40,891 bases of DNA, from assembly GCA_038237515.1 (NCBI GenBank), contig JBBRYP010000037.1, positions 1 through 40,891 on the forward strand, read 5' to 3'. Made by a program: the position numbers and the translations under genes. Each line of letters begins with the position of its first letter. The first letter of the stretch is position 1. This document shows positions 1 through 8,446 of the stretch, piece by piece. The notes under the pieces were generated by a model, which worked only from the letters and a program-made list of their open reading frames with translations, was not told the origin of the DNA and ran no database searches. This DNA comes from JBBQDZ01 sp038237515. Its GTDB lineage: Bacteria; Actinomycetota; Thermoleophilia; Gaiellales; Gaiellaceae.

Positions 1-2
1 CC

Positions 3-62
3 AGCTCCGAACGCTTCACCCGCACGGTGATCCTCCTGAGCAGGGGGACAAGGCTTCGATAA
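3..62 (+). CDS. C-terminal tail of an unidentified protein (partial)
   Basis: An open frame enters from the left edge and ends at a TAA at 60-62, giving about 19 residues that include RFTRTVILLSRG. The family cannot be recognised from so short a tail. The inverted repeat at 35-82 overlaps its end, as would be expected for the end of an insertion-sequence transposase, but this is only inference. It could also be a chance open frame. Confidence 0.2.
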   Translation, partial: SSERFTRTVILLSRGTRLR

Positions 63-82
63 CCCAATCCTCCCTGCTCAGG
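35..82. repeat. 11-bp inverted repeat near left window edge
   Basis: CCTGAGCAGGG at 35-45 is matched by its exact reverse complement CCCTGCTCAGG at 72-82, with 26 bases between. The motif CCTCCTGAGCAGG at 32-44 recurs exactly at 40807-40819 near the other window edge. It may be a terminator or part of a mobile-element end. From about 83 to the antiporter start I see nothing else identifiable. Confidence 0.5.
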
Positions 83-304
83 CGGACATCACCGATCACG
101 CGAGCGCCGAGCTGAGCCTGTTACTGCACGATCCGGGTTAGGACTCCTCGAGCTAGCCTGGCCGGCCGGGAGGAGAGGCAACGGGGGAGGCGGATCGTCC
201 GACCCTCGCCTCCCGCCCCCTCCGTGCGCCGACCGCTTGGGTAGATCGTCCGGATCGGCCCAAAATGGGTGGCGGCTTCCGGCCTTCCCAAGCCCCGGCT
301 GACC

Positions 305-1969
305 ATGTACCCGACATCTACGACGGCGATGCAGAGTCATGCGCGGACGCAGTCACGCGATGCGTATCGTCGGCAGGTGACGTTCGGCGCCCACGCGGAC
401 CTCGTTCTCCTTGCGCTGCTGATCGCGATCACGGCGCTCCTCGTCCTCTCGCCGATCCTGCGGACGCCGTACCCGATCCTGCTCGTTCTCGGTGGGCTCG
501 CGCTCGGGTTCATGCCGGGGATCCCAACGATCGCGCTGCCGCCGGACCTCGTGCTCGTGGCGATCCTGCCGCCTCTCCTCTACTCCGCCGCTTTCTACAC
601 CTCGCTCCGGGACCTCAGAGAGAATGTGGGGCCGATCTCCGTGCTCGCCGTCGGGCTCGTCGTCGCCACGACAGCCGGCGTCGCGGCCGTGGCCCACGCG
701 TTCGTCCCGCACGTCGGTTGGGGCCCGGCCTTCGTCCTCGGGGCGATCGTGTCGCCGACGGATCCGCTCGCGGCTTCGGCGATCGCCCGCCGCCTGGGGG
801 TGCCGCGACGGGTCGTCACGATCGTGGAGGGGGAGAGTCTGCTGAACGACGGGACGGCGCTCGTCGCCTACCGGGTTGCGGTCGTCGCGGTCGTCTCCGG
901 CAGCTTCTCGATCTGGGACGCAGGGCTGCGGTTCTTCGGCACAGCGGCAGGAGGCGTCGCCGTCGGGATCTTCGTCGGGTTCCTGATCGCCGCCGTTCGC
1001 CGCCGGCTCGACAACCCGCCGGTCGAGGTCACGATCGCGCTACTCACCGGCTACTTCGCATACCTGCCGGCCGCGGCGATCGGAGTTTCGGGCGTGCTGG
1101 CGGTCGTCACCGCCGGCGTCTATATGGGATGGCGCACGCCGGAGCTGACGAGCGTCCAGACCCGCCTCGACGGAGCGGCGATGTGGCAGATCCTCACCTT
1201 CGTCGTCAACGCGCTCCTGTTCGGGCTCGTCGGGCTGCAGCTGCACCACATCCTCGACTCGCTCTCGAATCGGTCGGGGATCGAACTCGTGCGGGACGCC
1301 CTTCTCGTCGCCGCAGCCGTGATCGTGCTCCGGATCGTCTGGATCTTTCCGTTCACATACGGCCCCTGGCTCTGGCGGCGCGGCTCTGTCGATCGGGACC
1401 CGGCGCCGCCCTGGCAACGGCCGGCCGTCGTCTCCTGGATGGGGATGCGCGGGGGCGTGTCGCTTGCCGCCGCACTCGCGCTGCCGCTGACCACGCACGC
1501 AGGCGGAGCTTTCCCCGATCGTCCGCTGATCATCTACCTCGCGTTCGCCGTGATCGTCGCCACGCTCGTGCTCCAGGGTCTCACCCTGCCGTTCGTGATC
1601 GGTGTGCTCGGGGTCGAGGACGACGGCCTCGACGCGAAGGAGGAGGCGAAGGCCCGGATCCACGCCGCCGAGGCCGCTCTGGGTCGGCTCGACGAGCTCG
1701 TCGAGGAGGAATGGGTCAATGCGGAAACGGCAGAGCGTGTGCGAGGCCAGATCGGCTTCCGCAGGGATCGGTTTGCCGCCCGCTTCTCGGCGGAGGACGA
1801 CGGGGCGATCGAGGAACGCTCGCTCGCCTACCAGCGGCTGCGCCGCGAGCTCCTCGAAGCCGAGCGGGGCGCCGTCATCGGAATGCGGCGAGAAGGCCGG
1901 ATCAGCGACGACGTCATGCACCGCGTGACCCGAGACCTCGACCTCGAGGACGCGCGGCTGGACGCGTAG
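305..1969 (+). CDS. Na+/H+ antiporter, CPA1 (NhaP-like) family
   Basis: Integral membrane cation/proton antiporter that exchanges Na+ (or K+) for H+ in pH and salt homeostasis. The first ~400 residues form a long series of hydrophobic segments. They contain the CPA1 signature VSPTDPLAASAIARRLG followed by EGESLLNDGTALV, whose Asn-Asp pair is the ion-binding ND motif of CPA1 exchangers. A hydrophilic, charged C-terminal tail of about 130 residues (EEAKARIHAAEAALGRLDELVEEEW onward in part) is cytoplasmic and probably helical/regulatory, as in bacterial TIGR00831-type exchangers. The start is uncertain: GTG 269, ATG 305, ATG 329 and GTG 376 are all in frame and none has a convincing ribosome site; 305 is used here. 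It stands alone, ending convergently toward the next gene with a terminator between. Confidence 0.9.
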   Translation: MYPTSTTAMQSHARTQSRDAYRRQVTFGAHADLVLLALLIAITALLVLSPILRTPYPILLVLGGLALGFMPGIPTIALPPDLVLVAILPPLLYSAAFYTSLRDLRENVGPISVLAVGLVVATTAGVAAVAHAFVPHVGWGPAFVLGAIVSPTDPLAASAIARRLGVPRRVVTIVEGESLLNDGTALVAYRVAVVAVVSGSFSIWDAGLRFFGTAAGGVAVGIFVGFLIAAVRRRLDNPPVEVTIALLTGYFAYLPAAAIGVSGVLAVVTAGVYMGWRTPELTSVQTRLDGAAMWQILTFVVNALLFGLVGLQLHHILDSLSNRSGIELVRDALLVAAAVIVLRIVWIFPFTYGPWLWRRGSVDRDPAPPWQRPAVVSWMGMRGGVSLAAALALPLTTHAGGAFPDRPLIIYLAFAVIVATLVLQGLTLPFVIGVLGVEDDGLDAKEEAKARIHAAEAALGRLDELVEEEWVNAETAERVRGQIGFRRDRFAARFSAEDDGAIEERSLAYQRLRRELLEAERGAVIGMRREGRISDDVMHRVTRDLDLEDARLDA

Positions 1970-2112
1970 GCTGGGCTTCGTCAGCCGATTGCGGTAGCCG
2001 CGCGCAGAGCGGCGCGTAGGGCGCGCGCGTTGCGGGGCCTCCTCGGGCGTAGCCTGCCTGCGGTCTACCGGTGCAGCGCGCGCCGGAACTCTCCGCCTCG
2101 AGAGAACCGGCA

Positions 2113-2147
2113 GCCCCCACGAACGCAGCTCGCACGCTCGTGGGGGC
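2113..2147. terminator. bidirectional hairpin terminator between convergent genes
   Basis: GCCCCCACGA at 2113-2122 pairs perfectly with TCGTGGGGGC at 2138-2147 around a 15-base loop, and an outer GAGAG/CTCTC pair extends the stem. It lies between the ends of the antiporter and the oppositely oriented small secreted protein. There is no long T-run, as is common in GC-rich actinobacteria. Confidence 0.6.
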
Positions 2148-2159
2148 GGGGCTCTCGCT

Positions 2160-2558
2160 TTAGTGCTTCAACATCAGGGTCGTGTGGATGCCCTTGCCGC
2201 CGCACGCCAAGTTCAGCGAGAGGTAGACCCTGGCTTCCGTGGCCGATGCGAACCGGCCCTGGATGTACCAGATCAGCAGGTGCCCGCTCGGGTTCGAGAC
2301 CCCCTTGAAGGTGCCGTCGGAGTTGAGCTTGAACGTCAACGTCGTCGGTGGTGGTGCGTTATTGCAGCTCCAGGTCACCTTCGCCGACTTCCCGTCGGGC
2401 CTGACCTGAAGCTTGATCCAGGAGACGAGCGTCTGCGTGTTGCCGGTGATCGTCGCCGTATAGAGGCCCCCCTTCTTGGGGAGCGCGGCCAGGGCCATCG
2501 AAGTGGTCGCGGCCGCGGCCAGCACCGCCGCAGCCGTGACGAGTGTTTTCTTTCCCAT
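2160..2558 (-). CDS. small secreted protein of unknown function
   Basis: 132 residues starting MGKKTLVTAAAVLAAAATTS: a classical Sec signal peptide (Lys-Lys, alanine-rich core, cleavage probably near ALA-A). The mature part is about 105 residues, rich in Thr/Ser/Gly and alternating beta-like strands. It has two cysteines (in WSCNN and LACGG) that could form a disulfide outside the cell. A strong AAGGAGG ribosome site lies 8 bases before the ATG at 2558, which fixes this start against a longer in-frame extension. I do not recognise a family. Confidence 0.75.
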   Translation of the reverse strand: MGKKTLVTAAAVLAAAATTSMALAALPKKGGLYTATITGNTQTLVSWIKLQVRPDGKSAKVTWSCNNAPPPTTLTFKLNSDGTFKGVSNPSGHLLIWYIQGRFASATEARVYLSLNLACGGKGIHTTLMLKH

Positions 2559-2698
2559 CTCGAGCCTCCTTGTCGAGTCGAGTCGCATCGACAGGATCGA
2601 GCGAGGCTCTCTAGGCCTGGTATAGCGGCGGTAGAGCGGGCTGAGGCGCCGCCGAAAACCTGCCGGCGGCCCCCAACACTCGTCGAAGCGCTGAGGGG

Positions 2699-3066
2699 CT
2701 AGGCGTTTCTTCCGGCGCGCGGGTTGAGCTTGACCGCCTCGATCCCGGCGCGGCCGAACTTCTCCCCGATGAAATAGGCGTCGTGCTCTTCGGTCACCCG
2801 CTCCACGTCCGTGAAGACGTGATGGGGGTGCGGGGCGACCAGGAAGTGAGTCAGAACCCGGCACACGCGCTCGTAGTGGTCAAGCGTGATCGGGATGTAC
2901 TGGGCGAGTTCAAGCAGTCCTCGTTCGCGCACTCGCAGATGAACCTCGGTTGACGAGTGGCCGTCTCGAATGCCACGTTCAGATCCCGCAGGCGCTCGTT
3001 GACTTCACGGAACAGAGACTGATCCTTCGCGGCCCGCACCGCCTCGTCGTGTGAGGCTACCTCCAT
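2699..3066 (-). pseudogene. conserved small actinobacterial protein, broken by one frameshift
   Basis: Reading leftward from ATG 3066 (ribosome site GGAGGG, 6 bases upstream) gives MEVASHDEAVRAAKDQSLF... and then FICECANEDCL, ending in a cysteine cluster at about 2912. The -1 frame continues directly with ELAQYIPITLDHYERVCRV, THFLVAP and VERVTEEHDAYFIGEKF to a stop at 2699. Together they resemble a short uncharacterised actinobacterial family with a pattern of the kind CECxxxxCxxxIxLTLxEYExVR...THFxVxPGH...VERV. Adding a single base near 2910-2914 restores one continuous ~121-residue frame. It is either a recent pseudogene or a one-base sequence error. Function unknown; the Cys pattern suggests metal binding. 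Confidence 0.65.
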
Positions 3067-3291
3067 GACGTTCCCTCCTGTCACCTGGACACCGGCCGGG
3101 GGAAGTCCTGAAGAAGCGAAAAGCCTCGGTGACCCCACAGTCGCGCCTTTAGGCAGCCGTGATGCGAAGTGCAGGGGCCCGTCTCGCCTCGAGCGCGAAG
3201 CGAGCGTGCCAGCGGGGAGCCGCCGGCTCGAAGCCCGGGCGATCCTTCTCTGCGACCAAGCGGGACGCCTCGATGAACTAGGTTGCGCGTC

Positions 3292-4398
3292 GTGAAGATC
3301 CGCGCCGCGGTACTCGAGGAGTTCGGCCGGCCGCTCGTCGTGCAGGAGGTCGACCTGGCGGAGCCGAGCGCGGGCGAGGTACTCGTGCGGCTCGCGGCTT
3401 GCGGGGTCTGCCACACAGACCTCTACACCGCCTCGGGGGCAGACCCTTCCGGCTACGCGCCGACCGTCCTCGGGCACGAGGGGGCCGGGGTCGTCGAGCG
3501 CATCGGCGACGGCGTCGTCTCGCTCGAGCCGGGCGACCACGTCGTGACGCTCTTCTCGCCCCAGTGCCGCGAATGCATCCACTGCCTGAGTCCGCGGACG
3601 AACCTGTGCCTCTCGATCCGCGAGCAGCAGAACCGCGGCCACCTCCCGGACGGGACGACGCGGCTGGCGCGCGACGGCGAGCCGATCCGTCACTTCATGG
3701 GCACCTCGACCTTCGCCGAGTACACGGTGATGCCCGAGATTGCGCTCGCAAAGGTGAGCAGGGACGCTCCCTTCGAGCACGCGTGCCTCTTCGCGTGCGG
3801 GCTCTCGACGGGCCTGGGAGCCGCGATGAACACAGCGCAGGTGGAGGCAGGATCCACCTGCGCCGTCTTCGGCGCCGGGATGGTCGGGCTCGGGGCGGTC
3901 GCCGGTTGCCGGCTTCGCGGCGCCGAGCGGATCCTCTGCGTCGACCTTTCGGCGGAGCGGCTCGAACTGGCCTGCGGCCAGGGCGCCACCGACACGCTCC
4001 TCGGCAGTCCGGCCGTCGTGGAGCAGATCCTCGAGCTCACGGGAGGATTCGGTGCCGACTACACCTTCGAGGCGACCGGGAACGTACGGGTGATGGCGCA
4101 GGCGGTCGAGTCCGCCCGCATGGGGTGGGGCCTGTGCACGATCGCAGGCGTGGCCGGGAAGGGTGAGACGCTCGACATCGTGCCGCGCTACCTGATCACC
4201 GGCCGGCGCGTCTGCGGGTCGTCTTTCGGGGGCGTGAAGGGCCGCGACCAGGTGCCGGCGCTCGTCGATCTCGCTCTGCGCGGGGAGATCGACGTCGAGC
4301 CGTTCGTCTCCCGCAAGCTCAGCCTCGACGAGGTCAACCGCGGCTTCGAGCTGATGGAGTCGCAGGACGGGATTCGGAGCGTGATCGAGCTCGGCTGA
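3292..4398 (+). CDS. zinc-dependent alcohol dehydrogenase, class III-like
   Basis: Medium-chain dehydrogenase/reductase that oxidises an alcohol or a thiol-aldehyde adduct with NAD+. Visible motifs: catalytic-zinc Cys and neighbour in ACGVCHTD, GHEGAGVV with the second zinc ligand, and the four structural-zinc cysteines spaced C-x2-C-x2-C-x7-C in CRECIHC...NLC. The Rossmann dinucleotide loop is GAGMVGLGAV, followed by an acidic residue in VDLS typical of NAD preference. The overall layout resembles class III and mycothiol/glutathione-type formaldehyde dehydrogenases; the true substrate cannot be told. Start chosen at GTG 3292 (MKIRAAVLEEFG), the usual N-terminus of the family; a TTG at 3283 would add three residues. 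About 368 residues, normal length. No clear operon partners. Confidence 0.9.
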   Translation: MKIRAAVLEEFGRPLVVQEVDLAEPSAGEVLVRLAACGVCHTDLYTASGADPSGYAPTVLGHEGAGVVERIGDGVVSLEPGDHVVTLFSPQCRECIHCLSPRTNLCLSIREQQNRGHLPDGTTRLARDGEPIRHFMGTSTFAEYTVMPEIALAKVSRDAPFEHACLFACGLSTGLGAAMNTAQVEAGSTCAVFGAGMVGLGAVAGCRLRGAERILCVDLSAERLELACGQGATDTLLGSPAVVEQILELTGGFGADYTFEATGNVRVMAQAVESARMGWGLCTIAGVAGKGETLDIVPRYLITGRRVCGSSFGGVKGRDQVPALVDLALRGEIDVEPFVSRKLSLDEVNRGFELMESQDGIRSVIELG

Positions 4399-4577
4399 AC
4401 GCCCAAGCATGCGCTCCCGACCCGATCGGGTTGGCCTTGGCCGCGGCAGGGCGTCAGGCCGCAGCGGAGAGGGGGTTCTCCCAGAGTGCATCTGAGAACG
4501 TGACCCGCCGAGGCTCGGGTCGCGCTGCGGTCTGCCGGCAGCCCCTCCGCCGCGAGTGTCGGCCGATAATCAGGTAG

Positions 4578-5588
4578 ATGCCCGGACCGACGAAACTGCA
4601 GACGGCGGTGGTAGGGGCGGGGCTCATGGGCCGCTGGCACGCCCATTACTTGGTCGCGTGCGGCAGCGAGGTGACGGCGATCGTCGATCCCGACGAGCGA
4701 GCGCGACGTGCTCTCCAGGCGCGACACCCACGTGCGCGCCAGTTCCCCGAAGTCGGGGCCTGCCTCGCGGCGTGCGACCTGGACGCGGTCCACGTCTGCG
4801 CGCCCCCCGCCAGTCACCTCTCGATCGTCACGTCTGTGTTGGAGCACGGGCAGCACGCTCTCGTGGAGAAGCCCCTCGGGCAGACGGCCGCCGAGGCGGG
4901 GAAGCTGGTTCGGCTGGCCGCGGCACGCGACATGCTGCTGAACCCTGTCCATCAGTTCCCCTTCCAGCGAGGGTTCCGGGGCCTGAACGAGCGGCTCGAC
5001 CGCCTGGGGGACCTCGTGGAGCTCTCATTCGTGACGAGCTCCGCGGGAGGCGCCGGTCGCGTGGCCGCGGATCGGCGCGTCCTTCTCTACGAGATCCTGC
5101 CGCACCCGCTGTCGCTCTTCCGCGCCGCCCTCGGCGAGGGCATCGCGGAGGTCGAGTGGCAGGTGGTGACGAGGACCGACGACGATTTGGACCTCGCCGG
5201 CGAGCGCGAGGGCGTGCTCCTCCGCATCCGCATCAGCCTGCGCGGAAGGCCGACGCGGAACGTACTCACCATCGTCGGGGGCGAGGCCACCGCCCATGTC
5301 GATCTCTTCCATGGGTTCTCGATCGTCGAGCGAGGAGCCCCCTCGAGGAGCACGAAGGTGGTGCAGCCGTTTGCCTACGGCGAGAGGCTCCTCATCGCCG
5401 CCGGCGTGAATCTCGTCCGTCGATCCCTGCGCGCGGAGTTCGCCTACCCCGGCCTCCGCGAGCTCATCGGCGCCTTCCACGCGGCGGTGCGTGCAGGCGC
5501 GCCCGGTCCGATCGCCCCCGAGGAGATCATCCAGATCGCCGAAGCTGTCGACCGCATCCGCGGGGCTCCCGAGCGCGCCGCTTGCTGA
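4578..5588 (+). CDS. Gfo/Idh/MocA-family NAD(P)-dependent oxidoreductase
   Basis: 336 residues. The N-terminal Rossmann fold shows VVGAGLMGRWHAHY (GxGxxG), then AIVDPDE, and PPASHLSIVTSVLEHG leading to the family motif VEKPLG, which carries the Lys of the active-site EKP signature. The C-terminal alpha/beta half (from about residue 125) is the substrate/dimer domain. Members oxidise or reduce sugars, inositols or related cyclic compounds. The stop TGA shares its last base with the ATG of the following O-antigen-ligase-like gene, so the two are translationally coupled, which suggests a role in making or modifying a surface sugar. Exact substrate unknown. Confidence 0.85.
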   Translation: MPGPTKLQTAVVGAGLMGRWHAHYLVACGSEVTAIVDPDERARRALQARHPRARQFPEVGACLAACDLDAVHVCAPPASHLSIVTSVLEHGQHALVEKPLGQTAAEAGKLVRLAAARDMLLNPVHQFPFQRGFRGLNERLDRLGDLVELSFVTSSAGGAGRVAADRRVLLYEILPHPLSLFRAALGEGIAEVEWQVVTRTDDDLDLAGEREGVLLRIRISLRGRPTRNVLTIVGGEATAHVDLFHGFSIVERGAPSRSTKVVQPFAYGERLLIAAGVNLVRRSLRAEFAYPGLRELIGAFHAAVRAGAPGPIAPEEIIQIAEAVDRIRGAPERAAC

Positions 5589-7534
5589 TGGCGCTCCGGG
5601 AAGACAGTCTCGGGGACCCGCGCACCGCCGCGGGTGACGGCCTCGGCTTTTGGAGCGGAACTGCCGTGGCGGCCCGGCTGCACGGGCCGGCGGCGATCCT
5701 CGGATTCGCGTTTCCCTTCGCGCTCGGCGCGAGCAACGGCGGCTACTGGCCGACGGCATGGTCGTGGAGCGCGCTCGCCCTCTTCTGGATCTGCGCCTTT
5801 GCCGTCCTCCTGAGCTCGGAGATGCGGCTCGGCCCCCTGGAGATCGCTGTGCCGGCCGCTCTCCTCGCACTCGTGTGCTGGAACCTCGTCTCGGCGGTCT
5901 GGGGATCCTCTCTGACGAAGCCGATGCTCGAGGCTCAGCTTGCCCTGGTCTATGCGGGGGGCACGCTCGCCGCCGTCCTCGTCGTCCGGCGCGGCACCTA
6001 CCGGTCGCTGATCGGCGGTGCCTGGCTCGCCGTCACGCTCGTCAGCTCGTACGGCCTCGCGACACGGCTCTTCCCGGAGCGGCTCGGCAGCATCGACGAC
6101 TTCGCGGGGTACCGCCTGGCGCAGCCGCTCGGCTACTGGAACGCGGTCGGGATCTTCGCCGCCCTCGGCACGCTCCTCGCACTCGGTTTCGCCGCGCGCG
6201 CCCGAGGCCGGGCAGTGCGGGCTCTGGCCGGTGCCTCGGCGGTGATCCTCGTGGCGACGCTCTACTTCACGTTCAGCCGCGGCGCCTGGGTCGCCCTCGC
6301 GATCGGACTCCTCGTGGCCGTCGCCGCGGATCGCAGCCGCCTTCAGCTCGTCGCCGTCATCCTCGCGGTGGCTCCCTGGATCGTCCTCGCGGTGGCGCTC
6401 GGCTCGCGCTCCGGCGCTCTCACCCGCCAGGGGACGCAGCTGTCGGCCGCGTCGCACGCCGGCCACCGGTACGCGCTCGAGCTGCTCCTCCTGGCCACCG
6501 CGAGCGCAGCCTCCGTGCTCGCGCTCTCGATTCACGTGCGGATTCCGATCCTCGCGCGGCGCGTGTTCGCCACGGCGCTCGTCGTCGCGGCCGCAGGGGT
6601 CGTCTCGGCCGTCTTCGTGGACTACGGGTCGCCCGTGACGATCGCGCGGCACGCCTACGGCAGCTTCGTGGGGCAGGGACGAACCGGTTCCGACCTGAAC
6701 CGGCGACTCTTCTCGCTCTCCAGCAGCGGCCGCGTGCCGCAATGGCGCGTGGCGTGGCGGGAGTACCGCCTGCACCCGTTGCTCGGGTCCGGCTCCGGCA
6801 GCTCGGAGCGCTACTGGAACCAGCTCCGGCCCTTCGAGGCGACGGTCCGGGACGCTCACAACCTCTACCTGGAGACGTTGGCCGAGACGGGCCCGGTCGG
6901 GCTCGCGCTGCTCCTCACGGGTCTCCTGCTCCCGCTCGGCGCCGCCTTGGGAGCCAGGCGCCGCCGCCTCGGCGCCGTCGCGCTGGGCGCATACGTCGCG
7001 TTCCTCGCTCACGCCGCGGTCGACTGGGACTGGGAGATGCCCGCCGTGACGATCACCGCGCTCTTCTGCGCAGTCGCCCTGCTTGCCGGCGCAAGCGACG
7101 AGCGGCGATCAGGGGTGGGGGTGCGGGTGCGGCTCGCGGCCCTTGCGGGCGCAGTGGCGCTGGCCGCCATCGCCTTCGTGGGCCTGCAGGGGAACCGAGC
7201 GATCGCGGGAAGCGAAGATGCCGCCGCCGCCACGGATTGGCTCGTGTCGGCTGCCGATGCTCGACGCGCGATCGGGTGGGCTCCCTGGTCCGCGCGGGCC
7301 TGGCAACTCCTCGGTGAGGCCCAGAGCGCCCGGCACCGGCGGGTGGAAGCCCGGAGGAGCTTCCTCCGAGCACTCGCGAGAGATCGGGAGGACTGGAGCA
7401 TCTGGCTCGATCTCGCCGTCGTCAGCCGCGGCGTGTCTCGACGCCACGCGTTCGCCGAGGCGGCGAGGCTCAATCCACGCAGCTCGAGCGTCGCGACCTA
7501 CCGCCACCGCAGCGGGAAGGAGGCTGCTCGATAG
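5588..7534 (+). CDS. O-antigen ligase-like (Wzy_C) membrane protein with C-terminal repeats
   Basis: 648 residues. About twelve hydrophobic segments fill residues 30-530. The family landmarks are LGYWNAVGIFAALG, FTFSRGAWVALAIG, and the long extracytoplasmic loop ending in HPLLGSGSGSS...HNLYLETLAETG, the Wzy_C/WaaL region with the conserved arginines and histidine used in glycan transfer from a lipid carrier. After the last segment, residues from about 560 (WLVSAADARRAIGWAPWSAR... ARRSFLRALARDREDWSIWL) look like one or two tetratricopeptide-type helices, as seen in many actinobacterial O-antigen-ligase homologues. Start ATG overlaps the upstream oxidoreductase stop (TGATG). Likely role: ligase or polymerase of a surface polysaccharide. 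Confidence 0.85.
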   Translation: MALREDSLGDPRTAAGDGLGFWSGTAVAARLHGPAAILGFAFPFALGASNGGYWPTAWSWSALALFWICAFAVLLSSEMRLGPLEIAVPAALLALVCWNLVSAVWGSSLTKPMLEAQLALVYAGGTLAAVLVVRRGTYRSLIGGAWLAVTLVSSYGLATRLFPERLGSIDDFAGYRLAQPLGYWNAVGIFAALGTLLALGFAARARGRAVRALAGASAVILVATLYFTFSRGAWVALAIGLLVAVAADRSRLQLVAVILAVAPWIVLAVALGSRSGALTRQGTQLSAASHAGHRYALELLLLATASAASVLALSIHVRIPILARRVFATALVVAAAGVVSAVFVDYGSPVTIARHAYGSFVGQGRTGSDLNRRLFSLSSSGRVPQWRVAWREYRLHPLLGSGSGSSERYWNQLRPFEATVRDAHNLYLETLAETGPVGLALLLTGLLLPLGAALGARRRRLGAVALGAYVAFLAHAAVDWDWEMPAVTITALFCAVALLAGASDERRSGVGVRVRLAALAGAVALAAIAFVGLQGNRAIAGSEDAAAATDWLVSAADARRAIGWAPWSARAWQLLGEAQSARHRRVEARRSFLRALARDREDWSIWLDLAVVSRGVSRRHAFAEAARLNPRSSSVATYRHRSGKEAAR

Positions 7535-7677
7535 TCAACGCACCGAGTCGCTGCGCCGCCTGTTCGAAGAGGAGCATCGGGCCGGTCGGTGTCGAGAGCA
7601 GCCGATCGGCTTCGACGAGGGCTGGATCTGTGACAAGATCTCCTGCCACACCATGCGGTGAAGGGGAGGGTGGATAG

Positions 7678-8364
7678 ATGAGCGGATTCTGGAAGCGGAA
7701 GGACAAATCCTCGAAGATCGATGCCGACCTTCGGGCGAGCCGTCCGGAGCCGACTGAGGCCGCCGTGCGGGCGACGGCCGAGGACGTTCGTGCGCCTTCG
7801 CGCTGGCTGAGGGCTGGAACGCGACTGTCGATCGCGGTGGCACTCGGCGTGGTTGGACTCGGCCTTTCCGCCGCGTTCGGCGGCTTCAGCTTCGCGGCCT
7901 CGAGCGCGCACAACGCGGTCAAGGTGGTCAAGCGAGTGGAGAAGCCCTCTCAGCCGCGGCTCGTGCGGAAGAGCCCGAGCCTCGATCAGTACCACGGCCA
8001 CTGCGGCCACGCACCAAACCCGCACTGCAACGCCTCGGCGAGCCCGACGGACGTGTCCGTGCGCGAGCCGCACGGCGGGACGGCCTCCGTGACCTTCACC
8101 GTCTCGCTCGATCAGCTGAGCGACGGCACTGCCAGCGTCGGCTACTCGACGGTCGACGGCTCGGCACGGGCGGGCGAGGACTACGTCGCCTCGAGCGGGA
8201 CGCTGTCGTTCGGAAACGGTGAGGCTCGCCGCTCGTTCAGCGTCGCGGTCACTCCTGACGCGCATCACGACCGGCACGACGAGAGCTTCTCGGTTCACTT
8301 CTCGAACGGCGTCAACAGCGCCATCGCCGGGCACGCCTGGGCGACCGTCACCATCAACCACTAG
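7678..8364 (+). CDS. membrane-anchored or secreted protein with a Calx-beta domain
   Basis: 228 residues. A charged N-terminus of ~45 residues is followed by one hydrophobic segment (LSIAVALGVVGLGLSAAFGG), either a signal anchor or a signal peptide with a long n-region. A His-rich linker with two cysteines (HGHCGHAPNPHC) comes next. Residues ~120-228 form a Calx-beta domain, recognisable from VGYSTVDGSARAGEDYVAS, SGTLSF, and DESFSVHFSN; the family binds Ca2+ and is used in surface adhesion modules. A GGGGAGGG ribosome site precedes the ATG. It follows the surface-sugar genes but a 143-base gap separates it from them; role unknown. Confidence 0.75.
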   Translation: MSGFWKRKDKSSKIDADLRASRPEPTEAAVRATAEDVRAPSRWLRAGTRLSIAVALGVVGLGLSAAFGGFSFAASSAHNAVKVVKRVEKPSQPRLVRKSPSLDQYHGHCGHAPNPHCNASASPTDVSVREPHGGTASVTFTVSLDQLSDGTASVGYSTVDGSARAGEDYVASSGTLSFGNGEARRSFSVAVTPDAHHDRHDESFSVHFSNGVNSAIAGHAWATVTINH

Positions 8365-8381
8365 ACACGGGAGAGCAATTC

Positions 8382-8419
8382 GCGGCCTGAGCGGGCGGGG
8401 CGACCGCCGCTCGGGCCGC
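8382..8419. terminator. hairpin terminator between convergent genes
   Basis: A 13-bp stem pairs 8382-8394 (GCGGCCTGAGCGG) with 8407-8419 (CCGCTCGGGCCGC), with one T/G position. On the plus strand it is followed by TTCTTCT. It sits between the Calx-beta gene and the oppositely oriented MFS/cNMP gene, and could serve both. Confidence 0.7.
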
Positions 8420-8446
8420 TTCTTCTGGACGAGCCGTCGCGGCCGA

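Noticed and set aside
4556..5587. Very long frame extending the O-antigen-ligase-like protein upstream
   Set aside because: It is out of frame with the clear Gfo/Idh/MocA gene and Arg/Pro-rich as expected for a GC-rich shadow; the true start is the overlapping ATG at 5588.
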